Of a stretch of 64,000 bases of DNA, positions 39,301 to 54,300 are shown piece by piece; the first letter of the stretch is position 1; each line of letters opens with the position of its first letter. This DNA is from Ariolimax columbianus (lineage: Eukaryota; Mollusca; Gastropoda; Stylommatophora; Arionidae). The notes under the pieces are model-generated. The model did not search any database and was not told the DNA's origin. It worked only from the letters and a program-made list of their open reading frames with translations. Both the position numbers and the translations under genes were made by a program. The stretch is taken from NCBI GenBank assembly GCA_036924085.1, contig JAVGWX010000019.1, positions 18,672,631-18,736,630 of the forward strand. The letters run 5' to 3'.

Positions 39301-42300
39301 ACCACATCGGGGCATGACGCTCTGAATAATTATGCGGATACAGGAAATAGATGTAATTTTGTCAACTGGAAAGCAGAAGGTTAAGTGCTGATTTAGAAGA
39401 CCCTTACCTCATGTCGTTCCTTCTGAACTCTTGTCAAGTCAGACACTTGTTTGTAGTACACTGTGATTGGAAACAACAGAACATCAGTAACTCATTGAGA
39501 GAACTACATGGGACGTCAAGTAAGTAGCCAGACTAATGTCATTTCTAGACAATGATGAGAGATTAATTCAGTTCAGTTCAAGTGCCATCTCTGCATCGAA
39601 GGTCGGCTTCAGTGTACTATACCCCTTGCTGAGAGGATTTTTTTCCAGTCCATCTTTTGATGTTATCCACCCACTTAAAATGTTGTCTGCCTCTTCAATG
39701 ACTGCCTTCCATCCAACCCTCTAGTATGGTCTTCTACAAGGAGGTATGATTTTGTTATATGACCAAAATAGCGTAACTGTCTAACCTTGATTTTGGTCAT
39801 TAATTTTCTTTTCACCCCCAACTTTTCCAATACCTCCAAATTTGTTTTCTTTTCTTTCCAAGAAATGCGACCCAATCTTCCATATACCCACATTTCGAAG
39901 GATTCAATATTCTTTTCGAACTTATTATTCATTGTCCGTGTTTCTGCGCCACAAAGTAGTGACGAGTATACATAACACCTGACAATTCTCATTTTCAAAT
40001 TCGATTTACCTGTTTGGATGTCAGTATGTGTCGCATGTTGTTGAATACCATCTTGGCCATATGTTTTTCACATCTGCCATCTTCCGTTATTATATGACCT
40101 AGATAGGAGGAACTCTGTACCTCTTCAAGTAGTTGATCTTCTATTTTTATCTGCATACATGGTTTCTTGTCACTTTTCCCAATTATCATAGTCTTTGTTT
40201 TCTTTATGTTTATGTCCAATCCAAACTCTTGACTTATTTTGTATATTTTTTCACAAGCTCCTGTAATTCTTGCTCACTTTTTGCCATCAATTTATATATC
40301 TTAGCTTATTCATTGCCACTCCTCCAATGGCAAGCCCTGGCATCCCCTCTATCTGTTTGAATATTTATTCTGTGTAGATATTAAAAAGACAAGGGGATAA
40401 TATAGAGATGAATTACCTGTACTATTTTTCAATGTAGTCACCTGCCACTGTAACATGTTTCTTGAGGGCACCTAAAGTTGTAGTGCCACTAAGATGTCAT
40501 TCTTGTGTCCATCTTTTGGACATGGTCAGCCCATCTGTATTTTCACAACATCGCTGCATCCATGATGCCAGTGAAGAAAGTTTGGCGTCTGATTTAGTCC
40601 TGAAGAGAGATCTTCAATGTGCTTCACTGCATCAGCCGTTGAGCAGCGAAGAATCAATCTCCATCAGCTTCCCGTAGGTTCCAACACCTTGCAGTCGTAT
40701 GCCATGGCTGAAGTAACCACGCTGATGAAGATGTAAGGTGCCATTTCACATCTGTTGCAGTATTGATTTGATTCAGTTGAAGCGAGGCCAGCATGCTGCC
40801 ATCCTTATTGAGATCTCGTGGTTTATTAAATGGGAGTTCATGATCTCCTGACTCAAATAGATATACAAAGTTATGTTTTCAACTATACAGTTTTATATAT
40901 TTGCTGTTATTCCTACACATTTTACTCAAATTATACTAAGACTAAAGCTCCTACAAACACTAGAACCAATTTGACTTACTGTAAGCCACATCAAAGTCTA
41001 CAGTAGCTCCATCGATGCCCATGACATGTCGATGACCAAGTGCCATGATAGACAGCACGTGTCTGTTCAGGATCCCCAACATAAAGAAAGCCAAACTCTG
41101 AATGTTCAAAGAACATACTAATGAAACATCATGTTTGAAGTCAGGGTTCTGCAGTTTTATGTTATATGTTCACAGCAGTAGGAGCTCTTAAGTCTGTAGT
41201 GTGTGCCTGTTTAAGGTATGTGTAGAGGGGATACAGGGGGGAGTGTTGAGAGGATACAGGGGGGAGTGTTGAGGAAATACAGGGGGAGTGTTGAGGAAAT
41301 AGAGGGTGTGTGTTGAGGTGATACAGGGGGAGTTTGAGGGATATAGGGAGTGTTGAGGTGATTTAGGGGGAGTGTTGAGGTGATTTAGGGGGAGTGTTGA
41401 GGTGATTTAGGGGGAGTGTTGAGGTGATACAGGGGGAGTGTTGAGGGGATACAAGGGGAGTGTTGAGGGGATACACAGGGGAGTGTTGAGGGGATACACA
41501 GGGGAGTGTTGAGGGGATACACAGGGGAGTGTTGAGGGGATACAGGGGGAGTGTTGAGGGGATACACAGGGGAGTGTTGAGGGGATACAGGGGGAGTGTT
41601 GAGGGGATACACAGGGGAGTGTTGAGGGGATACAGGGGGAGTGTTGAGGGGATACACAGGGGAGTGTTGAGGGGATACAGGAGGAGTGTTGAGGTGATAC
41701 AGGGAGGAGTGTTGAGGGGATACAGAAGAAGTGTTGAGGGGATACAAATGAAGTGTTCAGGTGATACAATTGAAGTGTTGAGGTGATACAAGTCAAGTGT
41801 GGAGGTGATACAAGTCAAGTGTTCAGGTGATACAAGTCAAGTGCTGAGGTGATACAAGTCAAGTGTTGAGGTGATACAAGTCAAGTATGGTGGTGATATA
41901 AGTCAAGTGTTGAGGTGATACAAGTCAAGTGTGGAGGTGATACAAGTCAAGTGTTGAGGTGATACGGGAGAAGTGTTCAGGTGATGCAGGTGAAATGTTG
42001 AGGTTGTACAATGAGAGTGTTGACAGGATACAGTGGATTGCAGTGTCAATATGCAACTATGTTTCAAAAAGTAACTAAAGAATGTTGTGCATGGGGCTAG
42101 CCTCCACATCATTTAAAACAAATTGTTACTAGAGACCCACAATGCTAGAACACACAAAGAGCTTTGGCACAATCTACCTGAATAGGACTGTCCGAAGTGA
42201 TAGGCATATGCTGTGTTAGGAGCAAGAAGAAGAAAATATTGTAGAAGATTCTACATCTCAGATGACTACTTTATTATATTCCAAGGGTAGGCATAAATTA

Positions 42301-45300
42301 CTTACCTGTATTTCAGCTGGGTCACATCCAACTCCATTGTTTAACATCACAGCCAATGAGAACATTGCATCGTCGTTACCTAGGCAGGCGGCTTGTTTTA
42401 ACAGATGAGCAATCTTCCTGGATTTTTTCAAACCTTTTTCACTCTGTCAGACAGAAAACAACAGGTGAAAAGCCTTTCTTGCTCTAGTAAGTCAAATAAC
42501 AGGTGAATAGCCTTTCTCACTCACTCTAGTAAGTCAGATAACAACAGGCGAATATCCTTTCTCACTCTAGTAAATCTTATAATAACAAGTGAATAGCCTT
42601 TCTCCCTCTAATAATTCAGAAAACAACAGGCGAATATCCTTTCTCACTCTAGTAAGTCTTATAATAACAAGTGAATAGTCTTTCTCACTCTACTAGTGAC
42701 TTGAGAGTCAGACTTGGAAGACAAGTATTGAGCAGTGCGAGAAGCACTTATCAAAGTATATCAAAACCAGATACTAGTTGTTGAAAGCAGTTGCAGAAGA
42801 AGCAGAACAGACAAGCTTTGAAGCAGTCCAATGAGCAGTTGTCCCAGTACACTGAAACCAGATACCAGTTGTCAAAAGGAGATGCAATATAATTTGAGAA
42901 CCAGTTATCTAAGCAGACATTGAAATATCCAGGCAGTTATTAATTGAGTCCAAAAACAGATCTCAGAGCTGAGTCACAGAACAGTTCTGATAGTCGAGTC
43001 ATAGAGCAGATATGAGAGTTGAGATAAAACATCAAACAACTTATAACGAGAAAATATTGAACGATTCGAGACCTTTCAGCTTAGAGACAAAAGTAGAAGG
43101 ATCTTGACTTAGCAGACTAAAGGATAGAAATCTGGGTTTAATTAGTACAGGGACCAACATCTGTTCGCCGTACACGAAACACCTGATTTTAGTCATTGGA
43201 TAAGTAATACATAAGACTTATGTTTCAGTCACTATCAGTTTAGAAGATAAGCTTGTGATTAAGCCGTGAATTGGTAGTTCTTAAGATTTGAATAAAGCTA
43301 TTGAACATTATGTGAATATTGACTTGAGTGTTCATTTTGGAAGACATAATAAACAATTGCTGTGAAGTCTGGTGTCTTGTATTATTTAGGAAGTTAAAGA
43401 CCCTGAGTAAGTGCAAGAATAAATTTGTAATGCTATATGTATACTTCTTCTGTGCGTTCAGGACTTGTGGTCGTGCTATATCTGCAGGCCAATCGCCATG
43501 ATGAAGTCTGTAGTCTTCACCAGGTCGGATCAGCTGCCCCACACTCTGGCCAGGTCTGGTATCTCATTCCTCTATAACGTAGGCATTCCTGTAGAATGTC
43601 CTCAGGATTCTGGCCCCATGTTTCATGTGGGCATTCATCAGTGTGCTGTATGTATAATTAGTTACATGCTTACGGTATCTACACAGGTTTTAATTGTGTC
43701 AAAGTTGACCTTTCCGTTCAATAAAACTTGGATGCCAAGAACTGAGAAATTATTTTATGCTTTGATCAGACCAATGATCCGTATCTGGATAACGTGGGGA
43801 TATTCACACATTGACATTGACTGGAACACAGACGAAAGGACATTAGTAACGTTTTTGAGGGATTTAATGCAGAAATACACCCGACGTCGTGAGCAGGAAA
43901 GTGGGGTGGTATTTTTTTGCACCACATTTCCTCCCCCCAGTCATTAATGACATTTAACGCTTCATATTAATATCTAATTTTTATTATGAATAATTCATGA
44001 CAGACAGTTTGATTGTTGGCTCAATTTTGAACATTAATTCATTTTATTTTCACTAACAATATTTTACATTTGGAGTTGCAGCACTTGCTTTGAATAGAAA
44101 GATAACAATTTAGTCAAATTAGCCTGGCAATGAACGAGGCGCTTGCACGGCTTAACAAAATCTGGCAAGATAAACGGTTAGCACTATGCACGAAAATCAG
44201 ATTAATGCATACATTGGTCCTGTCAATACTTCTCTGTGTTTGTGAGACATGGACAGTTATCTTTCAGCAAAGAATACAGGCCTTGGAGATGAGATGTTTC
44301 TGAAGACTTTTAAACGTCACGTACAAAGATTGAGTTTCAAATGAGGAAATACAAAATAGAATTACAACAGCAATATGGCCTTTTGAAAACCTCTTGGCAA
44401 CTGTCAAAAGACGGAAACTTGCTTGGTACGGTCACATATCAAGATCAAATGGTCTTGCAAAAACGATCCTGCACAGAAATGTGCAAGACAGACGACAAAG
44501 AGGCCGCCCCAAAAAGAGGTGGGAGGACAACATAAAAGAATGGACCAATCTCCAATCAGAAGAGGCACAGGCAGCGGCCGCTGACAGAGAAGGGTGGCAT
44601 GGGGTTGTGAGGATGTCTTCATGTGTGCCCCAACGACATCACTGGTTATAGGATGACCTGACCTGACTTGACCTGAGAAAGAGTTAGCAAGATGATAGCT
44701 GAAGAATAAAGGACAATTAAAACAGACTTACCACTACTGATTTTGCAATCTGTAACAGCTCAGCAGAAATCTCATGAAGAGTTGCTTGGCTGTGATTTTC
44801 GAAATTGCGTGAGTAGGCCTCAAGGCCTCCATCCAAGAAATTTGTGGATAAACTGTGGGATAAAACAGCTTTCCGCAGCAGACGGCTCACATGACGGTGG
44901 TGGTGTAGATTATATGGGTTTATAATAGGACAGGTGGTGACATCCTCGGTGTTCCTTAGAAACTGCATGAAAAATATCAGAGCTTGATGTGGACAGATAC
45001 CTGAAATAAAGATTTTCTCTGATATTTTGAAAGAATATTTCATTGATATGGTTAATGTTGTTTACAAGAATTGCAACAATATGATCAAATAGCTTTATGG
45101 TGGACTCTTCATGACGTCACAAAGTCATTGTTGCTGTTGTTGTTCAAAACTTTACAGTGGACTCTCCATGATAAAGTCATTGTTGTTGTTCAAAGTTTTA
45201 CGGTGGACTCTCCGTCATATCACCAAGTCACTGTTGTTTTGGAAAGCTTTACGGTGGACTCTCCATGATAAAGTCATTGCTGTTGTTCAAAGCTTTACGG

Positions 45301-48300
45301 TGGACTCTCCGTCATATCACCAAGTCACTGTTGTTGTGGAAAGCTTTACGGTGGACTCTCCGTCACATCACCAAGTCATTGCTGTTGTGGAAAGCTTTAT
45401 GGTGAACTCTCCATGATAAAGTCATTGCTGTTGTTCAAAGCTTTACGGTGGACTCTCCGTCATATCATCAAGTCACTGTTGTTCTGGAAAGCTTTACGGT
45501 GGACTCTCCGTCACATCACCAAGTCATTGCTGTTGTGGAAAGCTTTATGGTGAGCTCCCCATGATAAAGTCATTGCTGTTGTTCAAAGCTTTACGGTGAA
45601 CTTGCCGTCATATCACCAAGTCACTGTTGTTGTGGAAAGCTTTGCGGTGGACTCTTCATCACATCACCAAGTCATTGCTGTTGTTCAAAGCTTTACGGTG
45701 AACTCTCCATGATAAAGTCATTGCTGCTGCTGTTGTTCAAAGCTTTACGGTGGACTTTCCATGACAAAGTTATTGTTATTGTTGCTGTTCAATGCTTTAC
45801 AGTGGACTCTCCATGACAAAGTTATTGTTATTGTTGCTGTTCAATGCTTTACGGTGGACTTTCTATGACAAAGTTATTGTTATTGTTGCTGTTCAATGCT
45901 TTACAGTGGACTCTCCATGACAAAGTTATTGTTGTTGTTGTTCAATGCTTTACGGTGGACTTTCTATGACAAAGTTATTGTTATTGTTGCTGTTCAATGC
46001 TTTACAGTGGACTCTCCATGACAAAGTTATTGTTATTGTTGCTGTTCAATGCTTTACAGTGGACTCTCCATGACAAAGTTATTGTTGCTGTTCAATGCTT
46101 TACAGTGGACTCTCCATGACAAAGTTATTGTTATTGTTGCTGTTCAATGCTTTACAGTGGACTCTCCATGACAAAGTTATTGTTATTGTTGCTGTTCAAT
46201 GCTTTACAGTGGACTCTCCATGACAAAGCTATTGTTATTGTTGCTGTTCAATGCTTTACAGTGGACTCTCCATGACAAAGTTATTGTTATTGTTGCTGTT
46301 CAATGCTTTACAGTGGACTCTCCATGACAAAGTTATTGTTATTGTTGCTGTTCAATGCTTTACAGTGGACTCTCCATGACAAAGTTATTGTTATTGTTGC
46401 TGTTCAATGCTTTACAGTGGACTCTCCATGACAAAGTTATTGTTATTGTTGCTGTTCAATGCTTTACAGTGGACTCTCCATGACAAAGTTATTGTTATTG
46501 TTGCTGTTCAATGCTTTACAGTGGACTTTCCATGACAAAGTTATTGTTATTGTTGCTGTTCAATGCTTTACAGTGGACTCTCCATGACAAAGTTATTGTT
46601 ATTGTTGCTGTTCAATGCTTTACAGTGGACTCTCCATGACAAAGTTATTGTTGCTGTTCAATGCTTTACAGTGGACTCTCCATGACAAAGTTATTGTTAT
46701 TGTTGCTGTTCAATGCTTTACAGTGGACTCTCCATGACAAAGTTATTGTTATTGTTGCTGTTCAATGCTTTACAGTGGACTCTCCATGACAAAGTTATTG
46801 TTATTGTTGCTGTTCAATGCTTTACAGTGGACTCTCCATGACAAAGTTATTGTTATTGTTGCTGTTCAATGCTTTACAGTGGACTTTCCATGACAAAGTT
46901 ATTGTTATTGTTGCTGTTCAATGCTTTACAGTGGACTCTCCATGACAAAGTTATTGTTATTGTTGCTGTTCAATGCTTTACAGTGGACTCTCCATGACAA
47001 AGTTATTGTTGCTGTTCAATGCTTTACAGTGGACTCTCCATGACAAAGTTATTGTTATTGTTGCTGTTCAATGCTTTACAGTGGACTCTCCATGACAAAG
47101 TTATTGTTATTGTTGCTGTTCAATGCTTTACAGTGGACTCTCCATGACAAAGTTATTGTTATTGTTGCTGTTCAATGCTTTACAGTGGACTCTCCATGAC
47201 AAAGTTATTGTTATTGTTGCTGTTCAATGCTTTACAGTGGACTTTCCATGACAAAGTTATTGTTATTGTTGCTGTTCAATGCTTTACAGTGGACTCTCCA
47301 TGACAAAGTTATTGTTATTGTTGCTGTTCAATGCTTTACAGTGGACTCTCCATGACAAAGTTATTGTTGCTGTTCAATGCTTTACAGTGGACTCTCCATG
47401 ACAAAGTTATTGTTATTGTTGCTGTTCAATGCTTTACAGTGGACTCTCCATGACAAAGTTATTGTTATTGTTGCTGTTCAATGCTTTACAGTGGACTCTC
47501 CATGACAAAGTTATTGTTATTGTTGCTGTTCAATGCTTTACAGTGGACTCTCCATGACAAAGTTATTGTTGCTGTTCAATGCTTTACAGTGGACTCTCCA
47601 TGACAAAGTTATTGTTATTGTTGCTGTTCAATGCTTTACAGTGGACTCTCCATGACAAAGTTATTGTTGCTGCAACTATTCAAAGCTTCTCATGCCAAGT
47701 TAACTCCTGGTATCCCATGATCATTGCATCCTGCCAGGGGATGACGCAGCAAACACACTGGGGCCGGTCATCTCAGCCTTCCCGAGTCATCTTTGCCAGT
47801 CCTTCTACAGTGATGATATATCTTATATTCTCTGCCATGTGGGAGATAGTCATAAAGTGGTAAAGGTGCAACATCCACATCTCTTCGTTATCCGTGTGGA
47901 TAAATGATATAAAGTACAAACAGTAAGGAACGAGACAAAAATACATTTGAACCATGATGTGGGTGTGGATTGGTTCAGCCCAAAGCTTACACTACTCACT
48001 GATGAGTTCTGCAGCTACATTTTTAGTCAGAGAGAGGTGAATTCTTGGATTGCGTTGCCACAGGATGTAGTGGAAGCAGAGTCAGTTAATGCATTCAAAA
48101 ATAGATTGGATGCTAACAGTATTTTCAGTATCGGAGGAGTGAAATAAACTGGTTGTATACACTCTGTAGAGTCTTCTAAACCAGTATAATGAAGTTAAGT
48201 TAAGTTACATCTATGAGGCTCTACCTGCTCCTCCGTCATTTAGTCTGGCCTCGTTCTAAGGCTCTGTCTCACTTGGGTGACCCTGCCAGGAGTAAAACAT

Positions 48301-51300
48301 GATCATTGGAGTACACAACACCCCCCCCCCCCCCCCAGCAAGGTGATGATGATGATGATGTTCGTCCATCACATGTGATCAAGACCATTCTCTTTGTTCA
48401 GCTATGTGGACAGTCTTTTCTCTTGCTGTGTCCACTGGAATGGGTGACTTGCGTGATGATTTGGATTAAAGTGAGAAAGAAACTTCATCTTTTGTCAACT
48501 TCACTCTCTGGTCCTGAGCTACCTTTGGTCAATGGCAAGAATTTATTGAGACGACTGGAGATATCACAGAATGTAGATTTTTCCTCAGGGTTTACTCCCA
48601 AAGCCTTTCCTATAAACAAGTATCCCACAAGGCAGCAGAGGGGGATGACATCTATCATTGTGTGTTGTACCTTTCCCATAATCGCAAGAGGTTGTAGGGG
48701 CATCACTCAGTGTGTCAGTCATGTGTTAGGCATCTTTCCTGTGCCTTGTTCTAGTCCATTATAGTCGTGTCTAAATTACACAGTCACACAAAAACCGACG
48801 CTAAATGCAGCTAGGGCGAATGGCACCAATCTCGTGAAGTTCAGCCGTGTGAACTAGACCATGAAAATGTGACACAGGTTTAAGAATAGTGCTAATTAAT
48901 ATAGCCGATGTCAGGCCAGGATTATCACAGGGAAGAGAACACACAAAAATGAACGAAATAACCAGTCCAAATGGAAAACAATGGCACGTTTCCGCAAAGT
49001 GTAAGTCGTCAACTAGTGTGAATTCCAGTAAAATCTATGGCCTGGCGGCATCCATAGTGAACTAAAACACCAGAGCAATGTCAAACTAAAAGTACCAATA
49101 TCTTGATATGTTGCAGCAATGTATGAGAGTTAAGTGGGTGGTTTTGGAATGTGAATGTCAGTTAAAATACGTAGGCAGCAGTTTCAGATGGTGGACTTGA
49201 AGTTGATGATCCTGCATAGTGAATGAGCTGACGAATAGGCAGTGACTCACAGCTGGCTGCATGCATCAGGATCAGAACTGTCCAAGACCCTATTCCACCT
49301 ACAAGTGGTGACCCTGGAAACGGGCTGCACTAGTGTAGTCTGGCTAAGAGAATAGGGATCTCAGTGGCAAGGTAAACCAGGTACGCAAACGAGTCCGCTG
49401 AAATCAGAAGGCCTAGATATTGTAGCTTTGCTGCAAGCTATGACACAACATCACAACACCTTCTTCAGGTCAAACACAGAAGAAGGTGATTTGGATTGGT
49501 CGATCCACTTCTACCAATGGGTCTAAAGGTCCTCTATATTTCTTGTTGCGTTTATCTACAGACTGGATTTCTGAGGAGACGGTGTGTGTGTGTGGGGGGA
49601 GAGCGGGGAGATAGTTTGAATAGAGAGCCCCATTCTCACCTCTTCTTATTCGTCTCTTTCAACAAGCCTGGCAGATTACAGTCTTCCAGTTATGTGCTCA
49701 CTATGTAGATCCCAGCAATACAAGGTTATGGGTTCTTCTTCTTCTTCTGCGTACGCAGGGTTATGGGTTCAACATTTCCCTCTGACAATATTTAAAACAC
49801 TCACCATCTCGCTGATGTATAATATATCTTCTGTACTTCTGAAACATATCCACAGCAGAGTCCATCCAGGACAGGAAGTGGTCACACTTCTCTTGCCTCC
49901 TGGCAAGATGCAGCTCGAACATAGGGTGAGACTGGTCCGGTATTGATAGCTGTTGATATTCAATTTGATAGAACAGAGAAGCACACACAAATTTGTTAGA
50001 AAGTAATTATTCACATCACCTGTGGAGCATAGGCCGTCAATAAATACATACAAGTTATCCTGTCCTGAGCCATTCCAGTCCTGTTCGTGACTTTTCTGAT
50101 GTCTTTGTGTTTGTCACATACTCTTTTCTCCATCGGTGTTTATGTCTGCATCTACTTCTCTGTAGTAATAATTTCTCTGCTGCCTTGTGGGATACCTGTT
50201 TACAGAAAAGGCTTTGAGAGTGAACCCTGAGGAAAAATCTGCATCCTGTGCTATCTCCAGTCGTCTCGATAAAATCTTGTCACTGGCCAAGAGTAGCTCA
50301 GGATCAGAGAGTGAGGTTGACAAAAGGCGCAGTTTCTTCCTCAATTTAATCCAAGTCACCTATTTCAGCGGAAATAGCAAGAGAGAAGACTGTCCAAACG
50401 GCTGAACAAAGAGGGTGGTCTTCATCATATATGGTGGACAAACATCATCAGTAATAATTACATATTTTTTTTTAAAAGGAGACGGTGGTGATTGGTTCGT
50501 ACCACAGTAAACCACCAGTTTTTTTGTCCATTTGGTGTGAAATTAAAATCTAGCCTCCACTGTTCTGCAACTACCAGGACAAACAACCTTTATTCCTCAG
50601 TCCGAGATCAAGATGGTGAGCAGCACATGAGTTATAGTGGTCAGCGACCCATAGCTGACTGCTAGCGCCAGGGCCAGCGAACTAGAGCTGCCAAGACCCT
50701 TCTACACCTCCACACGGTAATCCTGGATAACAGGCTGCAGCAGGGCAGACTGGCTAAGGAGAAGGGATCGAGAGTGAATGCTAACCCGGTACTCACAAAA
50801 TGCTTGCTGAAGTCGGATGTGTTGGACCGAAAGGTGCAAATATCGAGTCAAGCTGTAAACTACGACACAGCACATTCCGTTATCTGGACTACATTCTGCT
50901 ACTTAAGCCTTTTCAGGGTTTAGTAGCGCGAGATTGAGAACGAACAAAGCCAAGCCAAGCCTATTCCTCAGTCCTATAAACACAGATGCGCAGTTGACTT
51001 AGGACAGGAGGACATGCCATGTATTTGTTGAAGACCTGTGTTCTGCAGAGAGCTAACAGGATTTGAAGCTTAAAACAGTTACCTAATTAAAGTAAATTCA
51101 TGCCAAATTTCTGTTTCCAGTGCCAAACTTGGATTTTATAACAAAAACTCTAGACAAAATGAACACGACATGTCAGATGAGATGCTTCTGGAAAACAATC
51201 AACGTAACTAGGAGAAAATGTGAGAAGAATAGTTAAAGCAAGACCATGTTCTCATTATATTGATAAAGCGAGAATCAATTGGTTCGGCCACCTAATGAGA

Positions 51301-54300
51301 ATGCATCCTGACCAACTACTCCTGTGCTACTATAACGCATGGTTTATACCATTTGTAGTTCATGGCATCATATCCACACCACTTCACAAAAATCTTCTCA
51401 AATTTAGACACTAACATAACTTAACTTCTTTATACTGGTTTAGAAGACTCTACAGAGTCTGTATACAACAAGTTTCATTTACATTACCCTACTCTAAAAG
51501 CTATGCGCATCCAATTTATCTTTAAATGCATTAATTGTTCCCGCCTCCACTACTTCCTGTGACAATGCATTCCATGCATTTACCGCTCACCATGTAGAAA
51601 TGTCCTTTGTAGAACGTCGCTCCCATCACAGTCTGTCTGAAAGAAACTCGTTCCCTTGCCAAAACACCAGCTTCCGCCACTGTTATACTCAGGCACTCCT
51701 GGATATCTTGGTGCCATCATCTTCTTGGTCTACCTCTTCCTCTTTGCCTGGCACCATACCTTCCATCACCGTTCTCTCAAGACCGTTGTTTCTCTTGATG
51801 TGACCAAAGTATTTGCATTTTCTAGCCAAAATGGAATTGATAAACCAGTCCTCCTCTATGCTCAACTCTTGCCGAATGTCTACATTTGTTCTTTTCTCTG
51901 TCCAGGGTATTCTGAGGATCTTTCTGTAACATTTTGACTCGAAGGATTCGATTCTTTGTCTAGAAGTTTTGGTAATCGTCCATGCTTCACAGCCATAAGC
52001 TGCCACAGGAAAAACACAGGCTCTCAAGACTTTTACTTTTATCGTTTTGTTGGTACCCTGCCATAATTTCTTCAGGCTGTTCAGTCTCTGCATCGCCATA
52101 GCTAGTCTTCTTATGATTTCTTTTGAGCAGTAACCATTTTTGTAAATTCTGGAGCCCAGATATTCAAAATGTGTAACCTGATCTATTTCCTCACCACCCA
52201 CTGTAAATTTATGCTGACATTGTGTTTTATCAGTGGTCATTATCTTTGTTTTATTTATGTTTATGAACAGATTTTGATCTTTACTATGTCCATTAACGGC
52301 TGAAAGTAGCTGCTCTAGCCCTTCCGCACTTCTTGATAGTATCACTGTGTCATCTGCGTATCGTAACTCTGGAATCTCGTACCCCCCAATCGTAAATGGG
52401 TCGAAACTTTCAATGTTCTCATCTTCTCGTACATTTCTCATTATAAATTCCGCATTTATGTTGTACAGATAAGGTGAGAGGATACATCCCTGTCAGACTC
52501 CCTTTTGTACTGCAAACCAATCTGATGTTTGCCCAGATACTCGGACAGCGGCTTGTTGATCATGGTATAATGTTTCAATGAGATGGACTATATGCAAAAT
52601 TTTGATGTTTTATCGTGTCGAAGGCCTTAGTGTAATCAATGAAACATGTGTTCAGGTCTACATTAAACTCTCTAAAATTTTAATAGATATTCCTTAAATT
52701 GAATATGTGGTCCCGGATCCCTCTGTCTTTCCTAAAACCTGCCTGGACTACGTGAATTTCAGATTCAAGCCTTTTCTCTATTCTTCTTAATAGGATTCAC
52801 TGCTGTCTGACTAAAATAATATTTCCTAATATCCTTCTTCTTCTTCTTCGTACGCAGTCAGACAGTAACCATTATTTTTTCTAAAAAAGCGGCGGTCATC
52901 CTGAGGCTGTCGCCACTGCCATAGAGCTTGTCTTGCAGTTCCACTGGTGATGGCCACATCTGCTCTCTCTGATCCTCGTATGTCGGGCAGTTCTGCAGCA
53001 GATGTTCAGCGGTCATTTTACCGGTACCGCACAGGCATTCGTCGGTACCACCTATCTTCAATTTGTTGAATAGGTGGTACCTTAGTCTATTGTGGCCAGT
53101 GCGAAGTCTGAAGACAACGACCTGCTCTCTTCGGTTCAACTGGTAATAGGCATCGTTTTTGGTGTAACCAGTATGTTCGGTTTCCCATTTGGTCATGTAT
53201 CTGGCTTTGATAAGCCGTTTTGACTCTTCGTACGTCATACTAGTATCTGTTTGTGGTAGTCTTGCACCTTCTTTTGCCAGTCTGTCTGCCTCCTCGTTGC
53301 CTTGGATGTTGCAGTGTGATGGGACCCACTGTACCACTACCGTTTTTGGTGCGGACTGCTGACACAGTTTGCAGAGTGCTGCTCTTAAGTCGTTAAGCTC
53401 AGTGTTTTTCTGGCTTATTAGCGCTGTGACTACGGCGAGAGCATCTGTAAGCAGGACTATATGGCTTTCATTTTCTTTGTGTGTCACCATTTCTTCCACT
53501 GCCGCCCTCAGTGCTTCTGCCTCCGCTCTGAAATTGCTTGTGTACTTACCAGTAGCGAATGACAGTGTTATTTTTCTGCCATTTGGTAGGTTCAGGAATG
53601 CTCCTGCCCCTCCGTTTTGTGTAGTGTTTGTTACAGAACCGTCGGTGTATGCATGGGTCCAGTCCATGCTTGGGTAGCTTTTCGATATAAAGCTTAGGGT
53701 AGTATCTCTCCTTTCTTTTTCAGTCTGGCAGTTTTTGTTTCCAATACCTGGTATATTTTCTACCACCTCTGGAAATATATGCTGCCTCCAGGTAGGTTTT
53801 CGTACAGTAGTGATGGGTTTTGGTGTTGTTAGTGCGTTTATGGGATCTTCGTGCATCTTTGCTTTGGCTATTTCTGCAAAGTTTCTCCGCTTTAGTTTCC
53901 CATTTCCCAAATTGTTTAGTCTCTGGTGCATTGGATGGTCAGTCAGTCTTCGGAGTTTCTCTGACTGCAGCTGGGCTCTGCAGTCTCTTCTATCGGTCAT
54001 GGATTGCAGTTTTGTAATCTTTTCAAGTTCTACAATTGGCGTTGACTTCATGCCTCCTGTTATAACTCTCATGGCTTGGTTTTGAAGTTTGCTAACTTTA
54101 TCGAAGTTCGCCTTTGGTGCTATTGTCCATGCCGCGATGCCATACTCGAGAACTGGTCTCACTCTTCCAGTGTACAGTTTCTTTAGTATGCCTTCGTCTG
54201 TTCCCCAGCTTGTGCCAGCAAGTTTCCTCATGATTGCCATTCTTTCTCTGGCTCTCATTCGGTTTCTCTCGATCTGACTTTTCCATGTCATGCGCCGATC

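Noticed and set aside
38874..39317. 147-codon plus-strand frame
   Set aside because: AT-rich, includes an exact short duplication and low-complexity runs; no family resemblance.
41363..41818. Pro/Ser-rich repetitive frames of 120-151 codons
   Set aside because: Translation of the G-rich minisatellite; all three minus frames are open, as expected for a stop-free repeat.
43465..43947. 160-codon plus-strand frame
   Set aside because: The first third is the antisense of a LINE C-terminal domain and the remainder has no recognised motif.
45071..45416. Frames across the large minisatellite
   Set aside because: Repeat-derived; no start context, splice sites or homology.
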